The translations under genes and the position numbers were made by a program. From the NCBI RefSeq assembly GCF_003612555.1, contig NZ_RAZF01000010.1, forward strand, positions 59,454-123,453: DNA of 64,000 bases, given 5' to 3'. This document shows, in pieces, positions 44,354 to 52,469 of the stretch. Positions within the stretch are counted from its first letter, which is position 1, and each line of letters opens with the position of its first letter. The notes under the pieces are model-generated. The model was not told where the DNA came from. It saw only the letters and a program-made list of their open reading frames with translations, and made no database searches. Source of the stretch: Acutalibacter sp. 1XD8-33. GTDB taxonomy: Bacteria; Bacillota; Clostridia; Oscillospirales; Acutalibacteraceae.

Positions 44354-44463
44354 CCCCGCCGCCCGGCCCATTCTCCGAATGGGCCTCACCCGGGAAAGGT
44401 GTTCCGCCTGCGGCGGGACCCCTTTCCCGGGGAGCATTTGCGAAGCAAATGCGGGCGGCGGGG
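44354..44463. repeat. Cloverleaf palindromic element 2
   Basis: A perfect 12-bp outer stem CCCCGCCGCCCG (44354-44365) with its complement (44452-44463) encloses three hairpins: GGCCCATTC-TCC-GAATGGGCC (44365-44385); an 11-bp stem CCCGGGAAAGG (44389-44399 with 44421-44431) that holds an inner triloop hairpin (loop TGC, 44409-44411); and GCATTTGC-GAA-GCAAATGC (44434-44452). GGGCTAG follows, as in element 1 at 15879-15971. Here that TAG, read in complement, is part of the stop of the next gene. Confidence 0.8.
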
Positions 44464-44464
44464 G

Positions 44465-45334
44465 CTAGCGTCCCTCTCCCTGCCAGATGGCCGTGTTCCC
44501 GCAGGGCAGAACCATCCCCGTGGCGGTCACTGGCAGGCCGATCTCCTCCGCCGACACCCTTCCCCCCAGCCGGGGCTTCAGCAGCACGGTCAGAAGATAC
44601 TCCATCACCGCCGGGGAGAGCCCCGTGGTGTAGGAGTTCAGAATCAAAAAGAGCGGCCTTTCCGAGAGGAGCTCCAGACACAGGCGCAGAAGCCCGTCCA
44701 GCTGCTCCTCCAGCTTCCAGACTTCCCCCCCAGGCCCCCGGCCATAGGAGGGCGGGTCCATGATGATCCCATCGTAGGTGTTCCCCCGGCGGCGCTCCCG
44801 CTGGGCAAACTTCACGCAGTCATCCACCAGCCAGCGCACCGGCCTGTCCGCCAGATCCGAGGCCGCCGCGTTTTCCTTTGCCCACTGGACCATGCCCTTC
44901 GCCGCGTCCACATGGGTGACCGCCGCCCCCGCCTTCATGCAGGCCAGGGTGGCCGCCCCGGTGTAGCCGAACAGGTTCAGCACCTTCACCGGCCGTCCGG
45001 CCTCCCGGATCTTCTCCATGGCGAAGGCCCAGTTCACTGCCTGCTCCGGGAAAAGCCCCGTGTGCTTGAAGCCCATGGGCTTCAGCCGGAAGCTGAGCCC
45101 CCGCCAGCCGATCTGCCAGACGTCCGGGATTTTTTTGTAGGCCTCCCAGTGGCCGCCCCCCTTGTTGGACCGGAAATACCGTGCGTGGGCGTCCTGCCAG
45201 CGGGGGTCCCGCTTTTCGCTGTTCCAGATGATCTGCGGGTCCGGCCGGATCAGGAGGATGTCCCCCCAGCGTTCCAGCCGCTCACCCGCCGACGTGTCGA
45301 TCAGCTCATAGTCCTTCCACTCCGCCGTCCTCAT
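44465..45334 (-). CDS. RlmI-like SAM-dependent rRNA methyltransferase
   Basis: 289 residues. SAM motif I VLNLFGYTGAATLACMKAGA near 119-138, THVDAAKGMVQWAKEN near 143, catalytic MDPPSYGRG near 195. This is the catalytic half of RlmI/YccW-type 23S rRNA m5C methyltransferases without the N-terminal PUA domain. A GTG three codons earlier was rejected because AGGAGGAG is correctly spaced for the ATG at 45334. Confidence 0.8.
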   Translation of the reverse strand: MRTAEWKDYELIDTSAGERLERWGDILLIRPDPQIIWNSEKRDPRWQDAHARYFRSNKGGGHWEAYKKIPDVWQIGWRGLSFRLKPMGFKHTGLFPEQAVNWAFAMEKIREAGRPVKVLNLFGYTGAATLACMKAGAAVTHVDAAKGMVQWAKENAAASDLADRPVRWLVDDCVKFAQRERRRGNTYDGIIMDPPSYGRGPGGEVWKLEEQLDGLLRLCLELLSERPLFLILNSYTTGLSPAVMEYLLTVLLKPRLGGRVSAEEIGLPVTATGMVLPCGNTAIWQGEGR

Positions 45335-45358
45335 GCTCCACACTCCTCCTCATCCAGG

Positions 45359-45727
45359 TCAAATCGCCTCCGTAAGCCTGCGCACAGCTTCTTCCTCTGT
45401 CTCCACGAAGAAGAAGTCCCTGCCCTGGTTGGATTCGTAGATAAAATCATGCAGCGGCTTGCTGGTATAGCGGGAACCCCCCAAAAAAACAGCCAATTTT
45501 ATCTGGTAATTGACGTATTTCTGCAAAATCTCCCCGGCCATCCCGCTGCTGAGGATGAAGAATTCCTCCGCCACCAGCCTTTTGGGCAGGACAAGCCGCT
45601 GGGCCCCGGTCTCATATTTTACGGTCATGGCCAAATCCAGGGCCTCCTGGGGGCCGGTGATTAGCTTCCCCTCATCCTCCACCAGGGCGACAAGAACGCC
45701 GTTTTCCGTAAGTTTCCTAATTGTCAT
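45359..45727 (-). CDS. DUF4180 family protein
   Basis: 122 residues, a small alpha/beta protein with the DUF4180 pattern (GQ/PQEALDLAMTVKYE, LVLPKRLVAEEFFILSSGMAGEILQKYVNY, KLAVFLGG). The function is not known. Its start lies within the end of the 2H phosphoesterase gene (11-base overlap), so the two are translated together. Confidence 0.7.
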   Translation of the reverse strand: MTIRKLTENGVLVALVEDEGKLITGPQEALDLAMTVKYETGAQRLVLPKRLVAEEFFILSSGMAGEILQKYVNYQIKLAVFLGGSRYTSKPLHDFIYESNQGRDFFFVETEEEAVRRLTEAI

Positions 45728-46220
45728 GTTCGGCTCCTCTCCACTCCAAATTCCGCTCCCCCAGCTTTTTTGAGGGGAAGAACTCGTAGAGCGCCGCGCC
45801 GGTGATCCTCCCGGAGAACCGCCGGAACCGCTCCCCCAGAATCTCCCCGGCCCGCAGGACCCGGTCCCTCTCGTCGATCAGCATGGTGGTGTGGGCCGTC
45901 CAGCCCTTTTCATCGCTGAAATGCTCCTTGAGGTCCAGCAGCTCCCGGCTCACGTCCGGGGCCAGAAAGAGCACCCGCTGCCCCTCAAACATCCCCATAT
46001 GGTTGAAGAATACCTCCACCGGCTCCATGCAGAGGCCGCGCAGCTTTTCCAGCAGCTCCTCCCGGCGCTCCAGGCCGAAGGTCCCCAAGGTCACATGGAA
46101 GGGGATGCCCATGGTCTGCCGGCCGGCAAAGCCCTGGTCCAGAATGGCCCGTTGATATTCTTCCAGCCTGTGCTGGGTGGCCCCGTCGTAGATCCCCAGC
46201 ACACAAAAAAACTTCTCCAC
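45717..46220 (-). CDS. 2H phosphoesterase superfamily protein (2'-5' RNA ligase-like)
   Basis: 167 residues with the two HxT/S motifs of the 2H superfamily: FHVTLGTF (H42, T44) and AHTTML near 117-122. Such enzymes hydrolyse 2',3'-cyclic phosphates or join RNA ends, but the substrate is unknown. The start is GTG at 46220, 7 bases after GGAGGGGG. A longer in-frame extension upstream was rejected for lack of a ribosome site. Confidence 0.8.
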   Translation of the reverse strand: MEKFFCVLGIYDGATQHRLEEYQRAILDQGFAGRQTMGIPFHVTLGTFGLERREELLEKLRGLCMEPVEVFFNHMGMFEGQRVLFLAPDVSRELLDLKEHFSDEKGWTAHTTMLIDERDRVLRAGEILGERFRRFSGRITGAALYEFFPSKKLGERNLEWRGAEHDN

Positions 46221-46339
46221 GTCTGTCCCCCTCCATCCTTTCCGGCCCCGGAAGCCTCCCCGCTCCCCGGCCGCTCGCTGAAACTTGCGCCTGCGGCACA
46301 AGGCAGCCGCGAAAACCGCGCGTCTGCGCTCGCGGCCCT

Positions 46340-47275
46340 CTACTTCTCCGCGCTGGCGAACAGATTGTCCTTGCCCATGCCCAGCACGTAGGGGTTCTGG
46401 TCATACTCATAGCAGAAGTCCAGGAAGTCCCGCCTCTGCTCCGGGTCCTCCATGATCTTCCGCAGAATCTCCCAGGATATGCTGCGGGCATAGGCTCCGG
46501 GCCCGGCCATGCGGATGTTTTTCATCCCCAGCCCCTCCAGGATCCCCCGCAGCTCCTCGGGCAGAAAGCTATAGGTGATGCACCAGGGCGCGCCGCCCCG
46601 CTCGTACTCGTCTATTTCCGCCTGTCCGCCCATGAGCCCCTCGGCCAGCAGCTTCTCCATTCCCGCCCGGTCAAAGCGGAAATTCTCCACCATCTCCTCC
46701 CGATGGCTCAGGCACCAGTCCACGAAGGGGTCGCCGCAGTTCTCGTCCAGGATATAGTGGCTCTTCTGGATGGGGTCCGCCAGATAGGGCAGGGAACCCA
46801 GCCGGGAGGCGACGCTGAGGAGCAGCCTCTTCCCGCATATTCTGGCCAGCTCCCCGATCACCCGCTCCTGGTTGGGCCAGGTGTAGGACACGGGGGCGTC
46901 GAAGGAGAACACCAGATCGAACTGCCCGTCCCGATAGGCGGAGAGGTCCTCCAGCGCCCCCTGGACGAACTCCATCCGGTCCAGCACCCCGGCCTCCGCC
47001 GCCAGTTCCCTGGCCTTTTCAATCATGGGCTTCGAGATGTCGAAATGGGTGACCCGAAGCCCCCGCTTTGCCAGCAGGATAGAGAAGCGGCCGCTTCCGG
47101 CTCCGCCGTCGAACACGGTCTCCGCGCCCTCCAGCGCGGCCAGCACCTGGCGCTCCAGATGGTCCTTCTGGACAATGTCGTCGATAAAGGTGGCCTCCCG
47201 CCGGCTCTCCCGCTCTCCCTTGTCCGGCTGGTTCCATTGACGCTCCGAAATTTTCTGGCTATAGCTTTCGTTCAT
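46340..47275 (-). CDS. Class I SAM-dependent methyltransferase
   Basis: 311 residues. Motif I VFDGGAGSGRFSILLAKRG near 55-73, HFDISKPMIEKARELA near 77, and a motif IV FDLVFSFDAPVSYTWP near 120. The C-terminal half is helical and may bind the substrate, which I cannot name. AAAGGAGGAGAG precedes the ATG. It heads a minus-strand run of small genes. Confidence 0.75.
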   Translation of the reverse strand: MNESYSQKISERQWNQPDKGERESRREATFIDDIVQKDHLERQVLAALEGAETVFDGGAGSGRFSILLAKRGLRVTHFDISKPMIEKARELAAEAGVLDRMEFVQGALEDLSAYRDGQFDLVFSFDAPVSYTWPNQERVIGELARICGKRLLLSVASRLGSLPYLADPIQKSHYILDENCGDPFVDWCLSHREEMVENFRFDRAGMEKLLAEGLMGGQAEIDEYERGGAPWCITYSFLPEELRGILEGLGMKNIRMAGPGAYARSISWEILRKIMEDPEQRRDFLDFCYEYDQNPYVLGMGKDNLFASAEK

Positions 47276-47289
47276 GTCTCTCTCCTCCT

Positions 47290-47690
47290 TTAAGACCTTG
47301 GGGCGTTAGATCTCGCCTGCCGGCTCGGTCGGCGACGGGAAATCGCCACAGGCGATTGTCGCCCCAAAACCCCACAAACTTTTTGAAAAAAGTTTGATCA
47401 AAAACTTTTACCCTGCTTCCTCACTTCGTTCGTCGCAGACATTTCCGATGGATAACATTGACCGGTCCAGCTGGTCTTAAGCCGGCGAGGAGTTTGAGGG
47501 GTGAGCGTCTGCCAGTGGCAGACACGCCGCGAACCGACCGAGCCGGCAGGCGAGACTCGAGAAGCCCTTGGACCACGAGAAAGCCAGCTACGGGCACAGC
47601 TTCCCAGCCAACTCGCCCGGCCAAGCACTGTGCTCCTTGCCGCGCCGCCGAGCCCACCGTTCCCCCCATATAACAACGCCATATGGGGAA
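47290..47690 (-). repeat. Composite palindromic intergenic repeat, copy G (inverted)
   Basis: A perfect 22-bp inverted pair lies at 47311-47332 and 47534-47555 (core GCCGGCAGGCGAGA). On the minus strand it holds the family boxes CAGGGTAAAAGTTTTTGATC, GGGGTTTTGGGG and CCCCAAGGTCTT. Triloop hairpins: AATCGCC-ACA-GGCGATT (47341-47357) and GTCTGCC-AGT-GGCAGAC (47507-47523), the second shared with copy F. It fills the gap between glmM and a methyltransferase; no gene is seen. Confidence 0.8.
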
Positions 47691-49043
47691 TCAGCACAGC
47701 TCCTCCCGGATCACGTCCGCCACTTCCTTGGCCAGCTCCTGGATCTGGGCCTCGTCCCGGCCCTCTACCATCACCCGCAGCAGGGGCTCGGTGCCGCTGG
47801 GCCGCACAATCACCCTGCCCTCGTCTCCCAGCACGCCGCTGACCTTGTCGATCACCGCCCGCACCCGCTGGTCGGTGTAGAAGCCCAGCTTCCCCTCGGG
47901 CGTGACCTGGATGTTTACCATGGTCTGGGGGTAGCGCTGCATGGCCGTAGCCAGAGAGGAGAGCTTCGCCTGCCGCCGGTGGAGCAGGCTCAGCAGCTGG
48001 CAGGCGGTGAGCTGGCCGTCGCCGGTGGTGGCGAAATCCCGGAAGATCACATGGCCGCTCTGCTCGCCGCCAAAGCTGTAGCCCTCCAGGCGCATCTGCT
48101 CCAACACATACCGGTCGCCCACCTTGGTGGCCTCGAAGCGCATCCCGTTGTCCTGGCAAAATTTCTGGAAGCCCAGGTTCGTCATGATGGTGCCCACCAC
48201 CGTGTTCTTATTCAGTTTGCCCCGGCTCTTCATGTCCAGGGCGCAGATGGCCATGATGAAGTCCCCGTCCACGAAATTGCCGGTCTCGTCCACCATCAGG
48301 CACCGGTCCGCGTCCCCGTCAAAGGCCACGCCCGCGTCCAGCTCATGGGTGCGCACATATTCGATGAGCCCCTCCATGTGGGTGGACCCGCAGTCCCGGT
48401 TCACGTTTACGCCGTCCGGGCTCTGGTTCAGCATGACGGCCTGGGCGCCCAGCTCGGTGAACAGGGTCTCGGCGGTGGCGCTGGCGGAGCCGTTGGCGCA
48501 GTCCACGGCGATCTTCATGCCGTCCAGGGCAAAGTGCACCGTGCTCTTCACATGCTCAATATAGTCCCGGACGGCGGTTTCCGCCCGTGTCACGGTGCCG
48601 ATGCCGCCGTCCGCCGGCAACTGGCCGGAGATGTCCGTCTTGCCCAGGATGATGTCCTCGATGCGCTCCTCCAGGTCGTCCGGCAGCTTGAAGCCGTCCC
48701 CGGAGAAGATCTTGATGCCGTTGTACTCAAAGGAGTTGTGGGAGGCGGAAATCATGATGCCCGCGTCCGCCTTGTACTTCTCCACCAGATAGGCCACGGC
48801 GGGGGTGGGCACTACGCCCAGGGTCACCACGCTGGCCCCGATGCTGCACAGCCCCGCCGCCATGGCGTTCTCCAGCATGTCGGAGGAGAGCCGGGTGTCC
48901 TTGCCGATCAATACCCGGGGATGGCGGTTGGATTTGTTCGTCAGCACCTGCGCCGCCGCCCGGCCCAGCTGGGTGGCCAGCTCGCAGGTCAGGTCCCTGT
49001 TGGCGATGCCTCTGATTCCGTCTGTTCCGAATAGTCTGCCCAT
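47691..49043 (-). CDS. glmM: Phosphoglucosamine mutase
   Basis: 450 residues. The phosphorylated serine is S101 in ISASHNS, the metal loop is FDGDADR near 240, the sugar-binding loop is GGEQSGH near 325 and the phosphate loop is RPSGTEPLLRVM near 410. It converts glucosamine-6-phosphate to glucosamine-1-phosphate for peptidoglycan precursors. The ATG at 49043 begins the conserved MGRLFGTDGIRG. Expression is probably from the consensus promoter at 49344-49316. Confidence 0.97.
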   Translation of the reverse strand: MGRLFGTDGIRGIANRDLTCELATQLGRAAAQVLTNKSNRHPRVLIGKDTRLSSDMLENAMAAGLCSIGASVVTLGVVPTPAVAYLVEKYKADAGIMISASHNSFEYNGIKIFSGDGFKLPDDLEERIEDIILGKTDISGQLPADGGIGTVTRAETAVRDYIEHVKSTVHFALDGMKIAVDCANGSASATAETLFTELGAQAVMLNQSPDGVNVNRDCGSTHMEGLIEYVRTHELDAGVAFDGDADRCLMVDETGNFVDGDFIMAICALDMKSRGKLNKNTVVGTIMTNLGFQKFCQDNGMRFEATKVGDRYVLEQMRLEGYSFGGEQSGHVIFRDFATTGDGQLTACQLLSLLHRRQAKLSSLATAMQRYPQTMVNIQVTPEGKLGFYTDQRVRAVIDKVSGVLGDEGRVIVRPSGTEPLLRVMVEGRDEAQIQELAKEVADVIREELC

Positions 49044-49109
49044 AAAAACACCTTCGCTTTCTAAAAAAATATAAAAATGAAAATCCATTCTTTTCTGGAG
49101 CAATACTGT

Positions 49110-49215
49110 GGGACTCCCGCGCCTTACGGCAAGACCGTGGGGCGCTGCCCCACACTCTGCGAGCTTTCTCAAAGGCCGCAGAGTGTGGGGACAGCGTCCC
49201 CAAGGTCTCAATAAA
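49110..49215 (+). repeat. Palindromic intergenic repeat, copy H (minimal form)
   Basis: GGCAAGACCGTGGGGC (49128-) and GTCCCCAAGGTCT (49196-49208) are the ends. Each arm has its own triloop hairpin: GTGGGGC-GCT-GCCCCAC (49137-49153) and TGGGGAC-AGC-GTCCCCA (49186-49202). An 11-bp stem CACACTCTGCG/CGCAGAGTGTG joins them. This is the family reduced to its two arms. It would be in the glmM leader RNA. The rest of 49044-49680 holds two promoters and no gene. Confidence 0.8.
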
Positions 49216-49315
49216 GTATACTTTCTGAAAGACAAGCGGCAGCGCGCACAATCGCTCAATAAAGTATCGACTATTATGGTATATGATCGTAAGACAAGGA
49301 ATTTTTTGCCTTTTC

Positions 49316-49344
49316 ATTATATCCCGCTTTTGAAATTGTGTCAA
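49316..49344 (-). promoter_or_regulatory. Consensus sigma-A promoter for glmM
   Basis: On the minus strand, perfect TTGACA (49344-49339), 17-base spacer, perfect TATAAT (49321-49316). The leader would be about 265 bases and include repeat copy H. Confidence 0.75.
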
Positions 49345-49569
49345 CAGGCATTGGAGAAGAGGCAGCGTCGTGTTTTTGTCTCCAGGAAAATTCCGGCTTG
49401 GGCCGCAAAAAAATTCTTTTTATTTCGATTCTATAAGGCAAATTTTAAAATGGAGAGATTATAATTATATGTATGAACACAAAGAAAAAATAGTCTCTGG
49501 GGTGCGGCGGCCGCTGGAAGGGCCAGGAAAGGCATTTTTCCGAAAATGAAAATTTGCGCGTTGGAGTAG

Positions 49570-49598
49570 TTGCTTTTTTGAGGAATTTAGTGTATAAT
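49570..49598 (+). promoter_or_regulatory. Sigma-A promoter for glgP
   Basis: TTGCTT (49570-49575), 17-base spacer, TATAAT (49593-49598). Start codon at 49681. A TTGACA at 49606-49611 has no good -10 partner. Confidence 0.55.
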
Positions 49599-49680
49599 TC
49601 ATACATTGACATCTGGGATTTACCAAGCATACGAAAAATTTTTCATAGTTTACACAGATTTTCAACATGGAGGCATGCTC

Positions 49681-52119
49681 ATGAATTACAATCTATCTGT
49701 CGCGCAGCTTAAGGAGGCTATTCGGGATAAGCTGTCCCATACCTTTGGCGTCTCTCTGCAGAACGCTACGAACGAGGAATATTATAAAGCCGTAGCCCTG
49801 ATTGTCCGGGAACTGATGGCAAAGGGCCGGGCGGAGTTTAACCAGAACGCCGAAAGCACCGAGACAAAGCGGATCTATTATCTCTGCATGGAATTCCTTC
49901 TGGGCCGTTCTCTGCGCAACAACCTGTGCAATCTGGGCATGGAGGACAATGTGCGCCAGGCCCTGGCGGAATATGGCATCAAGCTGGACCATCTCTACGA
50001 CCAGGAGCCGGATGCGGGCCTGGGCAACGGCGGCTTGGGGCGGCTTGCGGCCTGCTTCCTGGACGGCCTCGCCACCCAGGGATATCCTGCCATGGGCTAT
50101 TCTCTGCGGTATGAATACGGCCTGTTCCGCCAGAAGCTGGTGGAGGGCTGGCAGACTGAGCTGCCGGATTTCTGGCTGCCGGGGGGCTCCGTTTGGATGC
50201 AGCAAGTACCCGACAACTCCGTGGAAGTCCACTTCGACGGCCACATTGAAGAGCGTTGGAACGACCAGTACCACGCGGTGAAACACAAGGACTACACCAC
50301 CGTCACCGCCGTGCCCTTTGATCTGTACGTCTCCGGTATGGACGGCCGGGGCATCAGCCTGTTGCGGGTGTGGAAGGCGGAGAACCACCAGTTTGACATG
50401 AGCCTCTTCGGGGGCGGCAACTATATGCGGGCCATGGAGCAGCAGACCATGGCGGAGGTGATCACCAAGGTCCTCTACCCCGAGGACGATCACACAGAGG
50501 GCAAGCTGCTGCGCCTCTCTCAGCAGTACTTCCTGGTGTCCGCCTCTGTCCAGGACATTATCCGCCGGCACCTCTTTGCTCACAGCAATCTGGACGAGCT
50601 GCCTCAGCTCTGCGCCATTCACCTGAACGATACCCATCCTGTGCTGGCGATTCCCGAGATGATGCGGGTGATGCTGGACGAGTGCGGCTATAGCTGGGAG
50701 GCGGCCTGGGATATTGTCAAGCGCACGGTGGCCTATACCAACCATACCGTAATGAGCGAGGCCCTGGAAACCTGGAAGGCGGACCTGATGCGCATGCGCC
50801 TGCCCAGAATTTACCAGATCATTGAGGAGATCAACCGCCGCTTCTGGGAGGAGATGAAGTATAAGGGTGTGGACCACGGCAAGATTGCCCGCATGGCCCC
50901 CATTCAGAACGGCTACGTGAAGATGGCCAACCTGGCGGTGATCGGCTCCCACAGCGTCAACGGCGTCTCCGCCCTGCACAGCGATATCCTCAAGGAGGAC
51001 GTGTTCCACGATTTCTATGTGGAGGAGCCTGAAAAATTCGGGAACGTGACCAACGGCATCGCGCACCGCCGCTGGCTGAACCAGTCCAACCCCCAGCTGG
51101 CGGGACTGATTACCGAGCTCATCGGCAAAGACTATATCTACGATGCGGATAAGCTCTCCGGTCTGGTTAAATATAAAAATGACTCCGTTGTCCTGGAGCG
51201 GCTTCAGAAGATCAAGCGCCAGAACAAGGAGCGGCTGGCAAGCCACCTCAAGCGCACCCAGGGGGACATTGTGGATCCGGACAGCATCTTCGACGTACAG
51301 GTGAAGCGCCTGCACGAGTACAAGCGTCAGCACATGAACGCCCTGTCCATCCTGGCCACCTACCAGTGGCTGCTGGACAATCCCAACGCGGACTTTACCC
51401 CCCACACCTGGTTCTTCGGGGCCAAGGCCGCGCCGGGGTACTATTTCGCCAAGCAGATCATCGAGTTCATCGCCGCCCTGGCCCACACCATCAACAACGA
51501 CCAGCGGGTGAACCAGAAGATGAAGGTGATCTTCGTGGAGAACTACTGCGTCACCTGGGCGGAGCTACTTACCCCTGCGGCGGAGATCAGCGAGCAGATC
51601 TCTCTGGCGGGTACAGAGGCCTCCGGCACCAGCAACATGAAGTTCATGATCAACGGCGCCATCACCCTAGGCACTTTGGACGGGGCCAATGTGGAGATTC
51701 ATGAAGCTGTGGGCGACGAGAACATCCTGCTCTTCGGCATGACGGCCAGTCAGGTGGAGGAGCTGAAGCGCACAGGCTATCATCCTACCCAGCATTATCA
51801 GCATGACCAGCAGATTCGCCGGGCTTTGGACGCGCTGAATCAGGGAATCGGGGGCAAGCAGTTCGGGGACATCTACCGGGCTATGCTTCAGCAGGACCGC
51901 TACATGGCTCTGGCAGACTTCCAGTCCTACCGGGCCGCCCAGGAACGGGCCCAGGCCCTCTACCATGACCAGAACCTGTGGAACCGGATGTCTCTGGTGA
52001 ACATTGCCGGAGCGGGACGCTTTGCCGCCGACCGGGCCATCCGGGAGTACGCGGGGAATATCTGGCGTGCCAGCCCTGTGCCCCCGGAGAAGAATCTGGC
52101 CGCCAAAACCCTGGGATAA
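49681..52119 (+). CDS. glgP: Glycogen/alpha-glucan phosphorylase
   Basis: 812 residues. The pyridoxal phosphate lysine is K654 in EASGTSNMKF. Family blocks include DAGLGNGGLGRLAACFLD near 110, HLNDTHP near 317 and KRLHEYKRQ near 540. It releases glucose-1-phosphate from alpha-1,4-glucans. ATG 49681 is used because GGAGG is 7 bases away; the ATG at 49675 is too close. A GH13 enzyme downstream suggests a glycogen or starch degradation unit. Confidence 0.96.
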   Translation: MNYNLSVAQLKEAIRDKLSHTFGVSLQNATNEEYYKAVALIVRELMAKGRAEFNQNAESTETKRIYYLCMEFLLGRSLRNNLCNLGMEDNVRQALAEYGIKLDHLYDQEPDAGLGNGGLGRLAACFLDGLATQGYPAMGYSLRYEYGLFRQKLVEGWQTELPDFWLPGGSVWMQQVPDNSVEVHFDGHIEERWNDQYHAVKHKDYTTVTAVPFDLYVSGMDGRGISLLRVWKAENHQFDMSLFGGGNYMRAMEQQTMAEVITKVLYPEDDHTEGKLLRLSQQYFLVSASVQDIIRRHLFAHSNLDELPQLCAIHLNDTHPVLAIPEMMRVMLDECGYSWEAAWDIVKRTVAYTNHTVMSEALETWKADLMRMRLPRIYQIIEEINRRFWEEMKYKGVDHGKIARMAPIQNGYVKMANLAVIGSHSVNGVSALHSDILKEDVFHDFYVEEPEKFGNVTNGIAHRRWLNQSNPQLAGLITELIGKDYIYDADKLSGLVKYKNDSVVLERLQKIKRQNKERLASHLKRTQGDIVDPDSIFDVQVKRLHEYKRQHMNALSILATYQWLLDNPNADFTPHTWFFGAKAAPGYYFAKQIIEFIAALAHTINNDQRVNQKMKVIFVENYCVTWAELLTPAAEISEQISLAGTEASGTSNMKFMINGAITLGTLDGANVEIHEAVGDENILLFGMTASQVEELKRTGYHPTQHYQHDQQIRRALDALNQGIGGKQFGDIYRAMLQQDRYMALADFQSYRAAQERAQALYHDQNLWNRMSLVNIAGAGRFAADRAIREYAGNIWRASPVPPEKNLAAKTLG

Positions 52120-52189
52120 GCGGGGAAGTGGCCTGAGCGCGTGTTTTTGTAAGTGTTTTTTTGAAGTAATGGAAGGCCTTCGGCGGCAC

Positions 52190-52400
52190 AGAAGAGTTCG
52201 CTTGCGAACTCTACGCCGCCTACGGCAAGACCTTGGGGCTTTGCCCCAAACCCCACAAGGGGCCTAACGCCCCTTGACCGCGTATGTGGTTCGTGGGGGC
52301 GCGTCAAGCTAACCAGGGTAAAAGTTTTTGATCCAAACTTTTTTCAAAAAGTTTGGCGGGGTGGAGGGGGGGAACCCCTCCCCGCCGGAGGCCAAAACAT
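52190..52400 (+). repeat. Composite palindromic intergenic repeat, copy I
   Basis: Starts with the hairpin AGAGTTCGC-TT-GCGAACTCT (52193-52212, loop of two), then TACGGCAAGACCTTGGGGC with TTGGGGC-TTT-GCCCCAA (52233-52249), CCCCACAAGGGGCC, the box AGCTAACCAGGGTAAAAG, an AAACTTTTTTCAAAAAGTTT stem and a GC-rich hairpin near 52355-52386. Alignment with copy C shows that copy C carries extra 21-base hairpins in two loops that are simple here. No gene in 52120-52469. Confidence 0.75.
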
Positions 52401-52469
52401 CGTCCCCTAAAAATGTGATCAGGATATTCCCAGATAAACAGGTAGAGCCCCAAAAGGAGTTGCGTTATA

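Noticed and set aside
47568..49034. 488-codon open frame antisense to glmM
   Set aside because: glmM is intact on the other strand; the antisense protein is a GC-driven shadow.
49693..51486. Long open frame (597 codons) antisense to glgP
   Set aside because: The plus-strand frame is a full glycogen phosphorylase with catalytic motifs. The antisense frame has low-complexity H/V/Q-rich composition typical of a shadow in GC-rich DNA.
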